A stretch of DNA of 64,000 nucleotides, taken from Clostridiales bacterium. GTDB lineage: Bacteria > Bacillota > Clostridia > Christensenellales > Aristaeellaceae. The stretch's first letter is position 1; the number at the start of each line of letters is the position of its first letter. The translations under genes were made by a program, and so were the position numbers. Location of the stretch: positions 31,961-95,960 of the forward strand of contig SVGU01000001.1 in assembly GCA_015056155.1 (NCBI GenBank), in the 5' to 3' direction. This document shows, piece after piece, positions 1-9,137 of this stretch. The notes beneath the pieces are model-generated. The model worked only from the letters and a program-made list of their open reading frames with translations, ran no database searches and was not told the origin of the DNA.

Positions 1-1
1 C

Positions 2-787
2 GGGGTGATCCCGTACCGGGAGAAGATCTCCGTGCAGGAGATCACCGAGCGCCTGGGCGGCGGCGTGTACCTGTCCACGCAGGTGATGGGTATCCCGCGC
101 GGCAGCGGTCTGGGCACGTCCTCCATCCTTGCGGGCGCGTGCGTCAAGGCGATCATGCGCTTCCTCGGCAAAACGCCAACGGAGAACGAACTGTACAACC
201 GCGTGCTGTGCATGGAGCAGATCATGTCCACCGGCGGCGGCTGGCAGGACCAGGTCGGCGGTCTGGCCCCCGGCATCAAGATGGTCACCAGCGAGCCCGG
301 CATGCACCAGGTCATCACCTGCACGCCCCTGCGGATGACCGAGGCGGCGAAGGCGGAGCTGAACGAGCGCTTCTGCCTGATCTACACCGGACAGCGCCGA
401 CTGGCCCGGAACCTCCTGCGCGAGGTGGTGGGCCGCTACATTTCCAGCACGCCCGACGCCCTCGCGGTGCTGGAGACGATCCAGCGCCTGGCCGTCCTGA
501 TGCGCTATGAGCTGGAAAAGGGCAACATCGACGGCTTTGCACGCCTCCTCAGCGAGCACTGGGAGCAGTGCAAGATCCTCGATTCCGGCTGCACCAACAC
601 CTGCATCGACCAGATGATCAACGCCGTCAGCGACCTCGTCGCGGGCCACTTCATCTGCGGCGCGGGCGGCGGCGGCTTCCTGCAGGTGGTGCTGAAGAAG
701 AGCGTGACCCCCGCGCAGCTGCAGGAGCGGCTGTATGAGGTCTTCCAGGACAGCGGCGCCTGCGTGTGGCGCTGTGCGCTGGTATAA
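2..787 (+). CDS. GHMP-kinase C-terminal part of an L-fucokinase / fucokinase-GDP-fucose pyrophosphorylase-like protein (5' end outside the window)
   Basis: Open to the left edge; GHMP motif PRGSGLGTSSILAG and C-terminal GAGGGGF; GDP-fucose genes downstream. Confidence 0.75.
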   Translation, partial: GVIPYREKISVQEITERLGGGVYLSTQVMGIPRGSGLGTSSILAGACVKAIMRFLGKTPTENELYNRVLCMEQIMSTGGGWQDQVGGLAPGIKMVTSEPGMHQVITCTPLRMTEAAKAELNERFCLIYTGQRRLARNLLREVVGRYISSTPDALAVLETIQRLAVLMRYELEKGNIDGFARLLSEHWEQCKILDSGCTNTCIDQMINAVSDLVAGHFICGAGGGGFLQVVLKKSVTPAQLQERLYEVFQDSGACVWRCALV

Positions 788-950
788 AAACTCAATCATC
801 GCGCTGCGATGTCCCTGCTGCGGAGTGCTCTTGCGCAGGGGCATCCGGCGCGATTTATGCGTCCGGAAAATACCCGCAGAATACGATCAGAACTGCAGCA
901 AATCGACCGGGAAATGCATAAATGATAAAGATGAATTGGATGAGATTATG

Positions 951-979
951 TTGACGCATGATTGATTAGATGGTATAAT
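951..979 (+). promoter_or_regulatory. Sigma-A-type promoter for the polysaccharide operon
   Basis: TTGACG - 17 bp - TATAAT with extended -10 TGG, followed by a ~160-nt leader. Confidence 0.75.
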
Positions 980-1139
980 TTATAAGGATTACTATGCCAA
1001 TGATTCTCAGAGATTGGTTCTCTGTTCCACTGGTACAGCCGCGCGGATACGTCCGCAGACGATCGAATGTCAGGGCAGCGTGCAGGGGTCTGCAATCTGC
1101 CGGAGATGATTACCTCACGGTGATAGGAGAGAGGAAATC

Positions 1140-3257
1140 GTGGATAAGATCAAACAGATTTTCAAGAGTGCAGCAAGGGACTGGTGGATCGCTGCGCTGG
1201 ATATCGTCGCGGTCAACGCGGCGTATTTTCTGGCGCTGCTGATCCGCTTCTATGTCAATTTTGAGTTCCGCCCGACGGTCACCTTCTATCTGACCGATTT
1301 CGCGACCTTTGCGCCCTTCTACACGGTCCTGTGTCTGGTCGTGTTCGCCGCCTTCCACCTCTACGGCGGCATGTGGAAGTACGCGGGCCTCAACGACCTG
1401 AACCGCATCATCGCTGCCTCTGCGGCGACGACGGTCATCCAGGTGCTGGGCACGATGCTGACCGTGGGCCGCATGCCCGTGACCTACTACTTCATCGGCA
1501 CGCTGATCCAGTTCGTGCTGATCGCGTCGATCCGCTTCGGCTACCGCTTCCTGCTGGTGGAGCAGAAAAAGCTCGCGAACCGCCGGAAGACCGGCGCTGC
1601 GACGATGGTCATCGGCGCGGGCGAGGCCGGCCGGTTCATGATCCGCAACCTGGAGGAGAGCACGTCCTACCAGCCCGTGTGCGTGCTGGATGTGAAGAAC
1701 GTCTCCCGCGGCCGGATGATGAACGGTATCCCGGTGTGCGGCGGCATGGACGACCTGGAGCGACTGCTGGACAAGTTCGGCATCAAGTGCGTCTTCATCG
1801 CCGAGCCCCTGCTGCAGCCGGAGATCAAGGAGCAGATCACCCGCCTGTGCAGCGAGCGCAAGCTCGAAATGCAGGACCTGGGCTACTCCTTCTACATGAA
1901 CGAAAGCGAGGCGGAGGTCCCCGCGAAGGCGATCGAGGCGACCAGCGTGAAGCCCGACGGCAAGCGCGCCATCCCCTTCAGCCCCCCGGACATCAGCGAG
2001 AGCGAGATCTCCGAGGCGGTGGAGGCCATGCGTTCCGGCTGGATCACTACCGGCCCCCGCACGAAGCTGCTGGAGCGCCGCCTGGCGGCCTTCATCGACA
2101 CCGGCTGCGTGGACGTCGAGGCAGGCGATGAGTACAGCAACCGCGTGGTCTGCCTGAACTCCGCCACGGCGGCGGAGGAACTGAACCTGCGCGTGCTGGG
2201 CGTGGGCCCGGGCGACGAGGTGATCGTGCCCGCCTTCACCTACACGGCCTCTGCGTCCGCGGCGATCCACTGCGGCGCGACGGTGAAGTTCGTCGATATC
2301 CAGAAGGACGGCGACAGCGTCACTCACATGCCCGAGATGGATTACGAAGCGCTGGAAAAGGCCATCACCCCGAAGACCAAGGCGATCATCACCGTCGATC
2401 TGGCGGGCATCGTCTGCGATTATGAGCGCGTGTTCGACATCGTGGAGCGCAGGAAGAACCTGTTCACGCCCATCGAGTCTGACGGCACGCCCCTGCGTGA
2501 CCTTTCCTCCCGCATCCAGAAGGCGCTGGGCCGCGTGGCGGTCATTTCCGACTGCGCGCACGGTCTGGGCGCATCCCGCGTGTTCCGGGGCGAGAAGAAG
2601 TACGCCGGCGCCATCGCGGACATGACCTCCTTCAGCTTCCACGCGGTGAAGAACTTCACCACCGCCGAGGGCGGCGCGAGCGCGTGGCGTCCCTTCAATG
2701 GCGTGGACAACGCGGAGATCTACAAGATGTTCCAGCTGCTGTCCCTCCACGGCCAGAACAAGGACGCCCTGGCCAAGACGAAGCTGGGCGCGTGGGAGTA
2801 CGACATCATCGGACCGTGGTACAAGTGCAACATGACGGACATCATGGCCGCCATCGGCCTGCGCCAGCTGGACCGCTATCCGGGTCTGCTGGAGCGCCGC
2901 GTGGAGATGATGAAGAAGTACGACGCGGTCTGCGACGAGCTGGGCGTGAGCCACCTGGTGCACCACACCGGTGACATGGACAGCTCCAACCACCTCTACA
3001 TCGTCCGCATCCCCGGCGTCACGGCGGAGCAGCGCAACGAGATCATCGAGAAGATGGCCAAGCGCGGCGTGGCTACCAACGTCCACTACAAGCCCCTGCC
3101 CATGATGACGGCCTACGGCAAGGACTGCTCCGGCTATCCCAATGCCTACGATTACTACCATAACCTGATCACCCTGCCGCTGCACACGCTCCTGTCCGAC
3201 GCGGATGTGGCGTATGTGTGCGACAACTTCCGCGAGGTCGTGAAGGAATACATCTGA
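1140..3257 (+). CDS. Fusion: N-terminal FlaA1/CapD-like TM + Rossmann (CoA_binding_3-like) region joined to a DegT/DnrJ/EryC1/StrS aminotransferase
   Basis: GTG start after RBS; four hydrophobic segments, then MVIGAGEAGRFMIRNL Rossmann motif, then IPFSPPDISESEI...SFHAVKNFTTAEGG (PLP lysine motif). Confidence 0.85.
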   Translation: MDKIKQIFKSAARDWWIAALDIVAVNAAYFLALLIRFYVNFEFRPTVTFYLTDFATFAPFYTVLCLVVFAAFHLYGGMWKYAGLNDLNRIIAASAATTVIQVLGTMLTVGRMPVTYYFIGTLIQFVLIASIRFGYRFLLVEQKKLANRRKTGAATMVIGAGEAGRFMIRNLEESTSYQPVCVLDVKNVSRGRMMNGIPVCGGMDDLERLLDKFGIKCVFIAEPLLQPEIKEQITRLCSERKLEMQDLGYSFYMNESEAEVPAKAIEATSVKPDGKRAIPFSPPDISESEISEAVEAMRSGWITTGPRTKLLERRLAAFIDTGCVDVEAGDEYSNRVVCLNSATAAEELNLRVLGVGPGDEVIVPAFTYTASASAAIHCGATVKFVDIQKDGDSVTHMPEMDYEALEKAITPKTKAIITVDLAGIVCDYERVFDIVERRKNLFTPIESDGTPLRDLSSRIQKALGRVAVISDCAHGLGASRVFRGEKKYAGAIADMTSFSFHAVKNFTTAEGGASAWRPFNGVDNAEIYKMFQLLSLHGQNKDALAKTKLGAWEYDIIGPWYKCNMTDIMAAIGLRQLDRYPGLLERRVEMMKKYDAVCDELGVSHLVHHTGDMDSSNHLYIVRIPGVTAEQRNEIIEKMAKRGVATNVHYKPLPMMTAYGKDCSGYPNAYDYYHNLITLPLHTLLSDADVAYVCDNFREVVKEYI

Positions 3258-3267
3258 GGTGCTTTGC

Positions 3268-3888
3268 ATGTACAAGAAGTTTGGTAAGCGTCTGCTGGAC
3301 ATCGTGATTTCGCTGATCGCCCTGCCCTTTGTGGGTCTGGTGATCCTGATCTTCGCGCCCATCATCTACCTGACGGACAAGGGCCCGGTCTTCTACAACG
3401 CCCCCCGCCGCGGCATGAACGGCAAGAACTTCAAGATGTTCAAGCTGCGCTCGATGAAGGTGAATTCCCCCGTCCTCAAGAATGCGGACGGCTCCACCTA
3501 CTCCGGCGACGATGATCCCCGCGTGACGAAGATCGGCCGGATCATGCGCAAGCTGTCCATCGACGAGCTGCCGCAGATCCTCAACGTCCTGATCGGCGAC
3601 ATGAGCTTTGTCGGCCCCCGTCCGAATCTGGCGACCGGCAACTACGCCGAGTTTGACGAGGTGCGCAAGAAGCGCCTGACCGTGCGTCCCGGCATCACCG
3701 GCTACTCCCAGGCGTACTTCCGCAATTCCATCACGCAGGACGAGAAGTTCGCCAACGATTGCTACTATGTGGATCACCTGTCCTTCATCTTCGATGTGAA
3801 GATCCTGATCCAGACGGTGCTGAGCGTCGTTGGCTCCAAGAACATCAACTACAAGGAAAGCAACCAGAAGAAGGATGTGGCGCAGTGA
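3268..3888 (+). CDS. Bacterial sugar transferase (undecaprenyl-phosphate phosphoglycosyl transferase, PglC/WcaJ C-terminal-like)
   Basis: KRLLDIVISLIALP TM segment, KGPVFYNAPRRGMNGKNFKMFKLRSM, SIDELPQILNVLIGDMSFVGPRP. Confidence 0.93.
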   Translation: MYKKFGKRLLDIVISLIALPFVGLVILIFAPIIYLTDKGPVFYNAPRRGMNGKNFKMFKLRSMKVNSPVLKNADGSTYSGDDDPRVTKIGRIMRKLSIDELPQILNVLIGDMSFVGPRPNLATGNYAEFDEVRKKRLTVRPGITGYSQAYFRNSITQDEKFANDCYYVDHLSFIFDVKILIQTVLSVVGSKNINYKESNQKKDVAQ

Positions 3889-5069
3889 TGAAGCGGCTGC
3901 TTGTGATCGGCGCCTCTGTCCTGCAGGTGCCGGCGATCCGCCGGGCGAAGGAAATGGGCCTGTATGTGGCGGTGGCGGACTTCAACCCCAACGCCGTGGG
4001 CATTCCGCTGGCGGATGAATACTACAACGTCTCGACCATTGACGAAGAGGGCGTGTACCAGGCCGCGAAGGATTTCGGGGCCGACGGCATCATGACCCTG
4101 GCGACCGATATGCCCATGCGCGCGCTGGCCTACGCCTGCGGAAAGCTGGGGCTGGTCGGTCTGGCCTATGACAGCTCTGTCAAGGCCACGGACAAGGGCG
4201 AGATGATCAAGACATTCGAAGCCGCGGGTGTTGAGCACCCGTGGTATCAGATCATCCCGGACGGGGCAAAACCCGCTCCGGGAAGTTATGCGTTTCCCCT
4301 GATCACCAAGCCTACGGATAATTCCGGCAGCCGCGGCGTGATGCTGGTGCATAACGAGGAGGAGCTGGCCGCAGCGCTGAGCTACTCCTCGGAGAACGGC
4401 CGCCGGGGCGACGTGATCATGGAGGAGTACATGCAGGGCCCGGAGGTCAGCGTGGAGGTCATGGTGACGGGCGGGGTGCCCCATGTGCTGCAGATCACCG
4501 ACAAGCTGACGACCGGCGCGCCGCATTTCGTGGAGATGGGGCATTCCCAGCCCTCGCGCCTGCCGGAGGAAGCGCAGGCGGCCATCCGCGATCTGGCCAG
4601 CCGCGCGGCGCTGTCCGTGGGCGTTGAGAACGGCCCGGCGCACGTGGAGATCATCCTGACGAAGGACGGCCCGAAGATGGTCGAGCTGGGCGCGCGCATG
4701 GGCGGCGACTGCATCACGACCCATCTGGTGCCCCTGTCCACCGGCATCGACATGGTGGGCAATACCATCCGCATCGCCCTGGGCGAGGAGCCCGACCTTA
4801 CGCAGAAGTTGCACAAGGGCTCTGCGATCCGCTACTTCAGCGTGCCCTGTGGCGTGATCCGCGCGATCGAGGGCGTGGAGGAAGCGCGGCAGGTCCCGGG
4901 CGTGCAGGAGATCACCTTCGTCAAGCAGGTGGGCGATACCGCCGGGGACATCGGCAGCAGCACCGACCGCGTGGGCTTCGTCATCGCCCAGGCTGACTCG
5001 GCGCAGGAGGCTGTGCGGGTCTGCGAGCAGGCGATGGAACGCGTGCATATCGAAATTGAGCAAGTGTGA
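3888..5069 (+). CDS. ATP-grasp protein (carbamoyl-phosphate synthase-like)
   Basis: TGATG overlap with upstream gene; KPTDNSGSRGV, MEEYMQGPEVSVEVMV, ELGARMGGDCIT. Confidence 0.88.
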   Translation: MKRLLVIGASVLQVPAIRRAKEMGLYVAVADFNPNAVGIPLADEYYNVSTIDEEGVYQAAKDFGADGIMTLATDMPMRALAYACGKLGLVGLAYDSSVKATDKGEMIKTFEAAGVEHPWYQIIPDGAKPAPGSYAFPLITKPTDNSGSRGVMLVHNEEELAAALSYSSENGRRGDVIMEEYMQGPEVSVEVMVTGGVPHVLQITDKLTTGAPHFVEMGHSQPSRLPEEAQAAIRDLASRAALSVGVENGPAHVEIILTKDGPKMVELGARMGGDCITTHLVPLSTGIDMVGNTIRIALGEEPDLTQKLHKGSAIRYFSVPCGVIRAIEGVEEARQVPGVQEITFVKQVGDTAGDIGSSTDRVGFVIAQADSAQEAVRVCEQAMERVHIEIEQV

Positions 5070-5083
5070 AAGACTGAGCATTC

Positions 5084-6340
5084 ATGAAAAAACTGCTGAT
5101 TCTCGGGGGCTTCCCCCAGATGATCGAGATCGTGATGACGGCGCGGAGGATGGGGGTGTACACCATCGTTGCGGACCGGGATGCAGCGTCGCCGGCCAAA
5201 CGGTTCGCCGATAAGGCGGTCAATATCAGTACGGACCGGATCGACGCGCTGGAGGCCCTTTGCAGGGCGGAAGGCGTGGACGGCGTGCTCAACGGCTTTG
5301 AGGATTTCAACATCCATATCGCCTGCGAGCTTTGCCAGCGCCTGTCCCTTCCCTTCTACGGTACGCGCCGGCAGATCGACACGGTGACGGACAAGCTGCG
5401 CTTCAAGGAGGCCTGCCGGGCGTACGGCGTGCCGGTGATCGAGCAGTATTCCATGGAGGCGGCGCTGGCGGAGGGGAAGTACCCCTACATCATCAAGCCC
5501 GCGGACAGCTACGGCAGCCGCGGCATCATCATCTGCCGCGATGCGGCGGAGCTGCGCGCAGGCGTTGAGAAGGCGGAGGCGGCGTCCAGGACGCATCGCA
5601 CGATCATCGAGCGCTTCGTCGATACGGATCATGGGACGGAGCTGTTTTACACCATCGTCAACGGCCATATCCACCTGACGGTCACGGCGGACCGCTATAC
5701 GATGCGCACCGGGAGCACGACGGTGCCGCTGCCGGTGGCGGAGGTCTTTCCTTCCAGACACCGCGACGCCATGGTCGGGCAGGTGGATCCGCAGATCCGC
5801 GCGATGCTGACCGGCATGGGCATCCGCAACGGTCTTGTGCTGGTGCAGGCGCTGTGGGATCAGCGGGACGGCAGGGATGAGTTCTTCGTGTACGAAATGG
5901 CCTACCGCTTCACCGGTGAACAGCATTACCGCCTGGTGGAAAAGCAGCACGGCGTCCATCTGGGGGAGATGATGATCCGCCTGGCGCTGGGGGAGGACGT
6001 CTCCGACTATGATACGGCGCTGCTGGATGACGAGGCGTTTGTTCGCCCGGCGATCAATCTGGCGGTGCTGCTGAGGCCCGGCGTCATCGGGCAGATCAGC
6101 GGCCTGGAAAAGGTCTACCAGATTGATGAGCTGATCTCCTATAACCGGACCCATGAGGAACGCGATGAGATCCGCCCCAGCGGCGATTATTCCCATATGC
6201 TGATCCGGGTGAACATGGTCGCCGATAGTGAAGCAGCGCTGTGCCGGGCGGTGGATGAGGTGGCGGCGTACGTCAGCGTAACATCCGACCAGGGTGAGGA
6301 TATGCTGATCACGCGCTTCCATCTGCCAGAGGTGATATGA
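5084..6340 (+). CDS. ATP-grasp protein
   Basis: IIKPADSYGSRGIIICRD; YEMAYRFTGEQHY; tandem with other ATP-grasp genes. Confidence 0.85.
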   Translation: MKKLLILGGFPQMIEIVMTARRMGVYTIVADRDAASPAKRFADKAVNISTDRIDALEALCRAEGVDGVLNGFEDFNIHIACELCQRLSLPFYGTRRQIDTVTDKLRFKEACRAYGVPVIEQYSMEAALAEGKYPYIIKPADSYGSRGIIICRDAAELRAGVEKAEAASRTHRTIIERFVDTDHGTELFYTIVNGHIHLTVTADRYTMRTGSTTVPLPVAEVFPSRHRDAMVGQVDPQIRAMLTGMGIRNGLVLVQALWDQRDGRDEFFVYEMAYRFTGEQHYRLVEKQHGVHLGEMMIRLALGEDVSDYDTALLDDEAFVRPAINLAVLLRPGVIGQISGLEKVYQIDELISYNRTHEERDEIRPSGDYSHMLIRVNMVADSEAALCRAVDEVAAYVSVTSDQGEDMLITRFHLPEVI

Positions 6341-6867
6341 TGAAACTGGTGAATCTGGTCAGATGCTGGCACGAGCGGCTGTTCTGCCTGACGCGCAGGG
6401 ATGCGGTGGCGCAGACGGCTTCGGTGCCGGTGAAGCTTGTGCCGGTGACGGAAGAGAATGCCGACCTTGTGGGGACGCTGCGCGGCGCGGAATATGTGAG
6501 CCAGTTCCGGCAGCAGCTGGCCCTTGGCGACTTCGGATACTACGCGTGCGTGGGTGACGAGCCGGTCGCATATGGCTGGGCGAAGCATCCGGGCTCGAAG
6601 GATTATTTTTTCCGCATCGGGGAAGGATGCTGCTACCTGTGCCGGTTCTTCGTGCATGAGAAAATGCGCGGAAAGCGGATCTATCCGCAGCTGATCTGCG
6701 CCCTGATGGCGCGGGAAACGGATGCGGAACGGTTCTGGATCGCGGTGGAAAGAGGCAATGAAGCCTCGGAGCGCGGATTGAAAAAAGTTGGTTTCACGTT
6801 TGTGAAGGAGTTTTCGTTTTTCCGGGTCTTGGGCAGAACGCTGAACATGCACCGCCTGACGCCCTGA
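6337..6867 (+). CDS. GNAT-like acetyltransferase
   Basis: ATGA overlap with upstream gene; CCYLCRFFVHEKMRGKRIYPQLICALM...NEASERGLKKVGF resembles the GNAT acetyl-CoA site. Confidence 0.65.
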   Translation: MMKLVNLVRCWHERLFCLTRRDAVAQTASVPVKLVPVTEENADLVGTLRGAEYVSQFRQQLALGDFGYYACVGDEPVAYGWAKHPGSKDYFFRIGEGCCYLCRFFVHEKMRGKRIYPQLICALMARETDAERFWIAVERGNEASERGLKKVGFTFVKEFSFFRVLGRTLNMHRLTP

Positions 6868-6932
6868 TCCATGCGCCGGGGGAGCCCGGCACAGCGGCAT
6901 GACGAGCTGAATACGAAAGGGAGAATCACGAT

Positions 6933-8000
6933 ATGAACAGATCCTACATGAAGGCGCGGACCATGGTGCTCAATACGAAGCTGGGCAAGATGCTCCGCCT
7001 GTGGATGCAGAAGCGTTCCTACAAGCTGGAGAAGGCGCAGAAGATCGCGCGCGAAGCCTACGGCAGCGAGAAGACGCCCGCGGAGATCGAGGCGATCGCG
7101 AAAGACATGATGACCGAAGCGAAGAAGTACAACGTCGGCTTCGATGAGTACGTCATGTACCATTTCGACAAGCGGGATCAGGCGGACCGCCGTCTGTTCA
7201 TCCCCACCCGCGAGCGCGCGCTGTACTGCGAGCGCCTGAACGACCCGAAGAACCAGATGATCTTCGACGACAAGGGCGAGACGTACAAGGTCTTCGGCAA
7301 GTACTTCAAGCGCGACCTGACCGAGGTGGTCGGGTGGAGCGCGGAGGCGACGGAGAGCTTCCGCAAGTTCGTGGAGAAGCACAACCGCTTTATCATCAAG
7401 CCCTTCAACGGCGGCAATGGCCGCGGGATCCGCATTGCCGACTGCGAGAAGGAAGGCGGCTTCGAGAAGTTGTGCGAGACGCTCAAGACGCAGTATGCCT
7501 CCGGCTTTGTGGCAGAGGAGCTGATCCGTCAGGTGAAGGAACTGAGCGCCGTGCATCCCGATTCGGTCAACACGATGCGCATCTTCACGGTCCGCTTTGA
7601 TGACCGCGTGATGTTCCTGCCCTGCGCGTGGCGCGTTGGCCGTGGCGGCAACTGCGTGGACAACGGCGGCTCCGGCGGTATCTTCTGCGCGCTCAACGAC
7701 GAGGGCGTGATTATCTCCACCTGCGACGAGAAGGGCCGCTCCTACGATGTGCATCCCGACACGAAGCACCCTCTGATCGGCTTCAAGGTGCCGCAGTTTG
7801 AGGAAGCGAAGGCGCTCGCAGCGGAGCTGGCGCAGGTTGTGCCCAGCAACCGCTACTGCGGCTGGGACCTGGCGCTGACGGATGACGGCTGGGTCATGCA
7901 GGAAGGCAACTGGCAGGGCGGCATTGTGGCCTTCCAGTGCCCGCTGCAGAAGGGCTACCGCAAGGAAATGGACGCCATCATGGATGAGCTGGGGCTGTAA
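6933..8000 (+). CDS. Sugar-transfer-associated ATP-grasp protein (PF14397-like)
   Basis: FIIKPFNGGNGRGI, HPDSVNTMRIFTVRF, NGGSGGIF, GWDLALTDDGWVMQEGNWQG. Confidence 0.82.
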   Translation: MNRSYMKARTMVLNTKLGKMLRLWMQKRSYKLEKAQKIAREAYGSEKTPAEIEAIAKDMMTEAKKYNVGFDEYVMYHFDKRDQADRRLFIPTRERALYCERLNDPKNQMIFDDKGETYKVFGKYFKRDLTEVVGWSAEATESFRKFVEKHNRFIIKPFNGGNGRGIRIADCEKEGGFEKLCETLKTQYASGFVAEELIRQVKELSAVHPDSVNTMRIFTVRFDDRVMFLPCAWRVGRGGNCVDNGGSGGIFCALNDEGVIISTCDEKGRSYDVHPDTKHPLIGFKVPQFEEAKALAAELAQVVPSNRYCGWDLALTDDGWVMQEGNWQGGIVAFQCPLQKGYRKEMDAIMDELGL

Positions 8001-8028
8001 AGCAGGGACAGAAGGGAGCGATGATTTG

Positions 8029-9114
8029 ATGAATATGTTCAGTATTCAACAGATGTATTTCGGGTTGTACGAGAAATGCAAGAAGATGATGATCTCCCGA
8101 TATGTCCGCAAGGTCGCCAAGGGATACACTTCTCCTTCCTTTCAGTTGACAAAGGAACAAAAACGGCAGATACTGGAGTTTTACAAGCCGTACGCGAAGA
8201 TCAACCTGGCTTTTCATCGCTTCTTTACGGAGAAGTCGGGCGAGTTCTCGCCGTATTACCTGCCCAACGACATGTACATCAATAAGGTTGATGAATACTT
8301 TAACAACCGCACCGAATCACAGGTGATGGACAACAAGTGCTACTACCCGATGATTTTTGACCGCAATGGTGTGAAGCAGGCGGAATGCGTTGCTCTGCGG
8401 ATGAATGGTTTCTGGTTTACGCCGGAGCAGCAGATGCTGACGAAGGAGGAGCTCGAGAGGATCCTGAATGCGGAGCCAGCTCTTTTCGTGAAGGAAGCAA
8501 CCCGGTCCTACGGCGGCAAGGGAGTCCAGTATATCGAACGGCCTGCAAACGGTGACTTGTTCTCGCTTGTGATGGAAAAGATTCACCCGAATGCCGGCGA
8601 TATTGTGGTCCAAAAGCCGTTGAAGCAGCATCCGGCGCTTGCAGCTTTCAATCCGAGCAGTGTCAATACTATTCGTGTTGTCACGCTCTTGAGTAAGGAT
8701 GGCGTGAAGGTCTATTCCAGCGTACTGAAAACGGGCGAAAAGGGCTCGAAGGTTGATAACGGCACCAGTGGTGGAATGACTGTTGGCATTACCGGCGACG
8801 GAAAACTGCGTAAGTATGCCCGTAAGGTCAGTGGTGAGCAGTTTGACAGGCATCCGGCCAGCGGTGTTGTCTTCGAAAACTATGAATTACCATGCTTTGA
8901 TGCTGTGCTGGAGCTCGTGAAGAAGGCGCATCCTCTTGTGCCGCATTTCAGGCTGGTTTCGTGGGATGTTGCGGTAGATGAGAATGGCGATGCTGTGCTG
9001 ATCGAAGCAAATCTCGCAAAGGGCAGCATCAACCTTCACCAGCTGAACAACGGCCCCCTCTTTGGTGAGGACACGAAGAAGATTCTGGACGAAGTATTCG
9101 GGAAAAACAAGTGA
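8029..9114 (+). CDS. Second sugar-transfer-associated ATP-grasp protein (PF14397-like)
   Basis: FVKEATRSYGGKGVQYIER, NPSSVNTIRVVTLLSKDG, NGTSGGMTVGI, SWDVAVDENGDAVLIEANLAKGS. Confidence 0.82.
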   Translation: MNMFSIQQMYFGLYEKCKKMMISRYVRKVAKGYTSPSFQLTKEQKRQILEFYKPYAKINLAFHRFFTEKSGEFSPYYLPNDMYINKVDEYFNNRTESQVMDNKCYYPMIFDRNGVKQAECVALRMNGFWFTPEQQMLTKEELERILNAEPALFVKEATRSYGGKGVQYIERPANGDLFSLVMEKIHPNAGDIVVQKPLKQHPALAAFNPSSVNTIRVVTLLSKDGVKVYSSVLKTGEKGSKVDNGTSGGMTVGITGDGKLRKYARKVSGEQFDRHPASGVVFENYELPCFDAVLELVKKAHPLVPHFRLVSWDVAVDENGDAVLIEANLAKGSINLHQLNNGPLFGEDTKKILDEVFGKNK

Positions 9115-9137
9115 TCGATTCGATCAGGAGGGTTCAC

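Noticed and set aside
1110-3365. Very long minus-strand ORF (751 aa) opposite the fusion gene
   Set aside because: Antisense shadow of a high-GC coding region: His/Arg/Ala-rich, no recognisable motifs, overlaps well-supported plus-strand genes.
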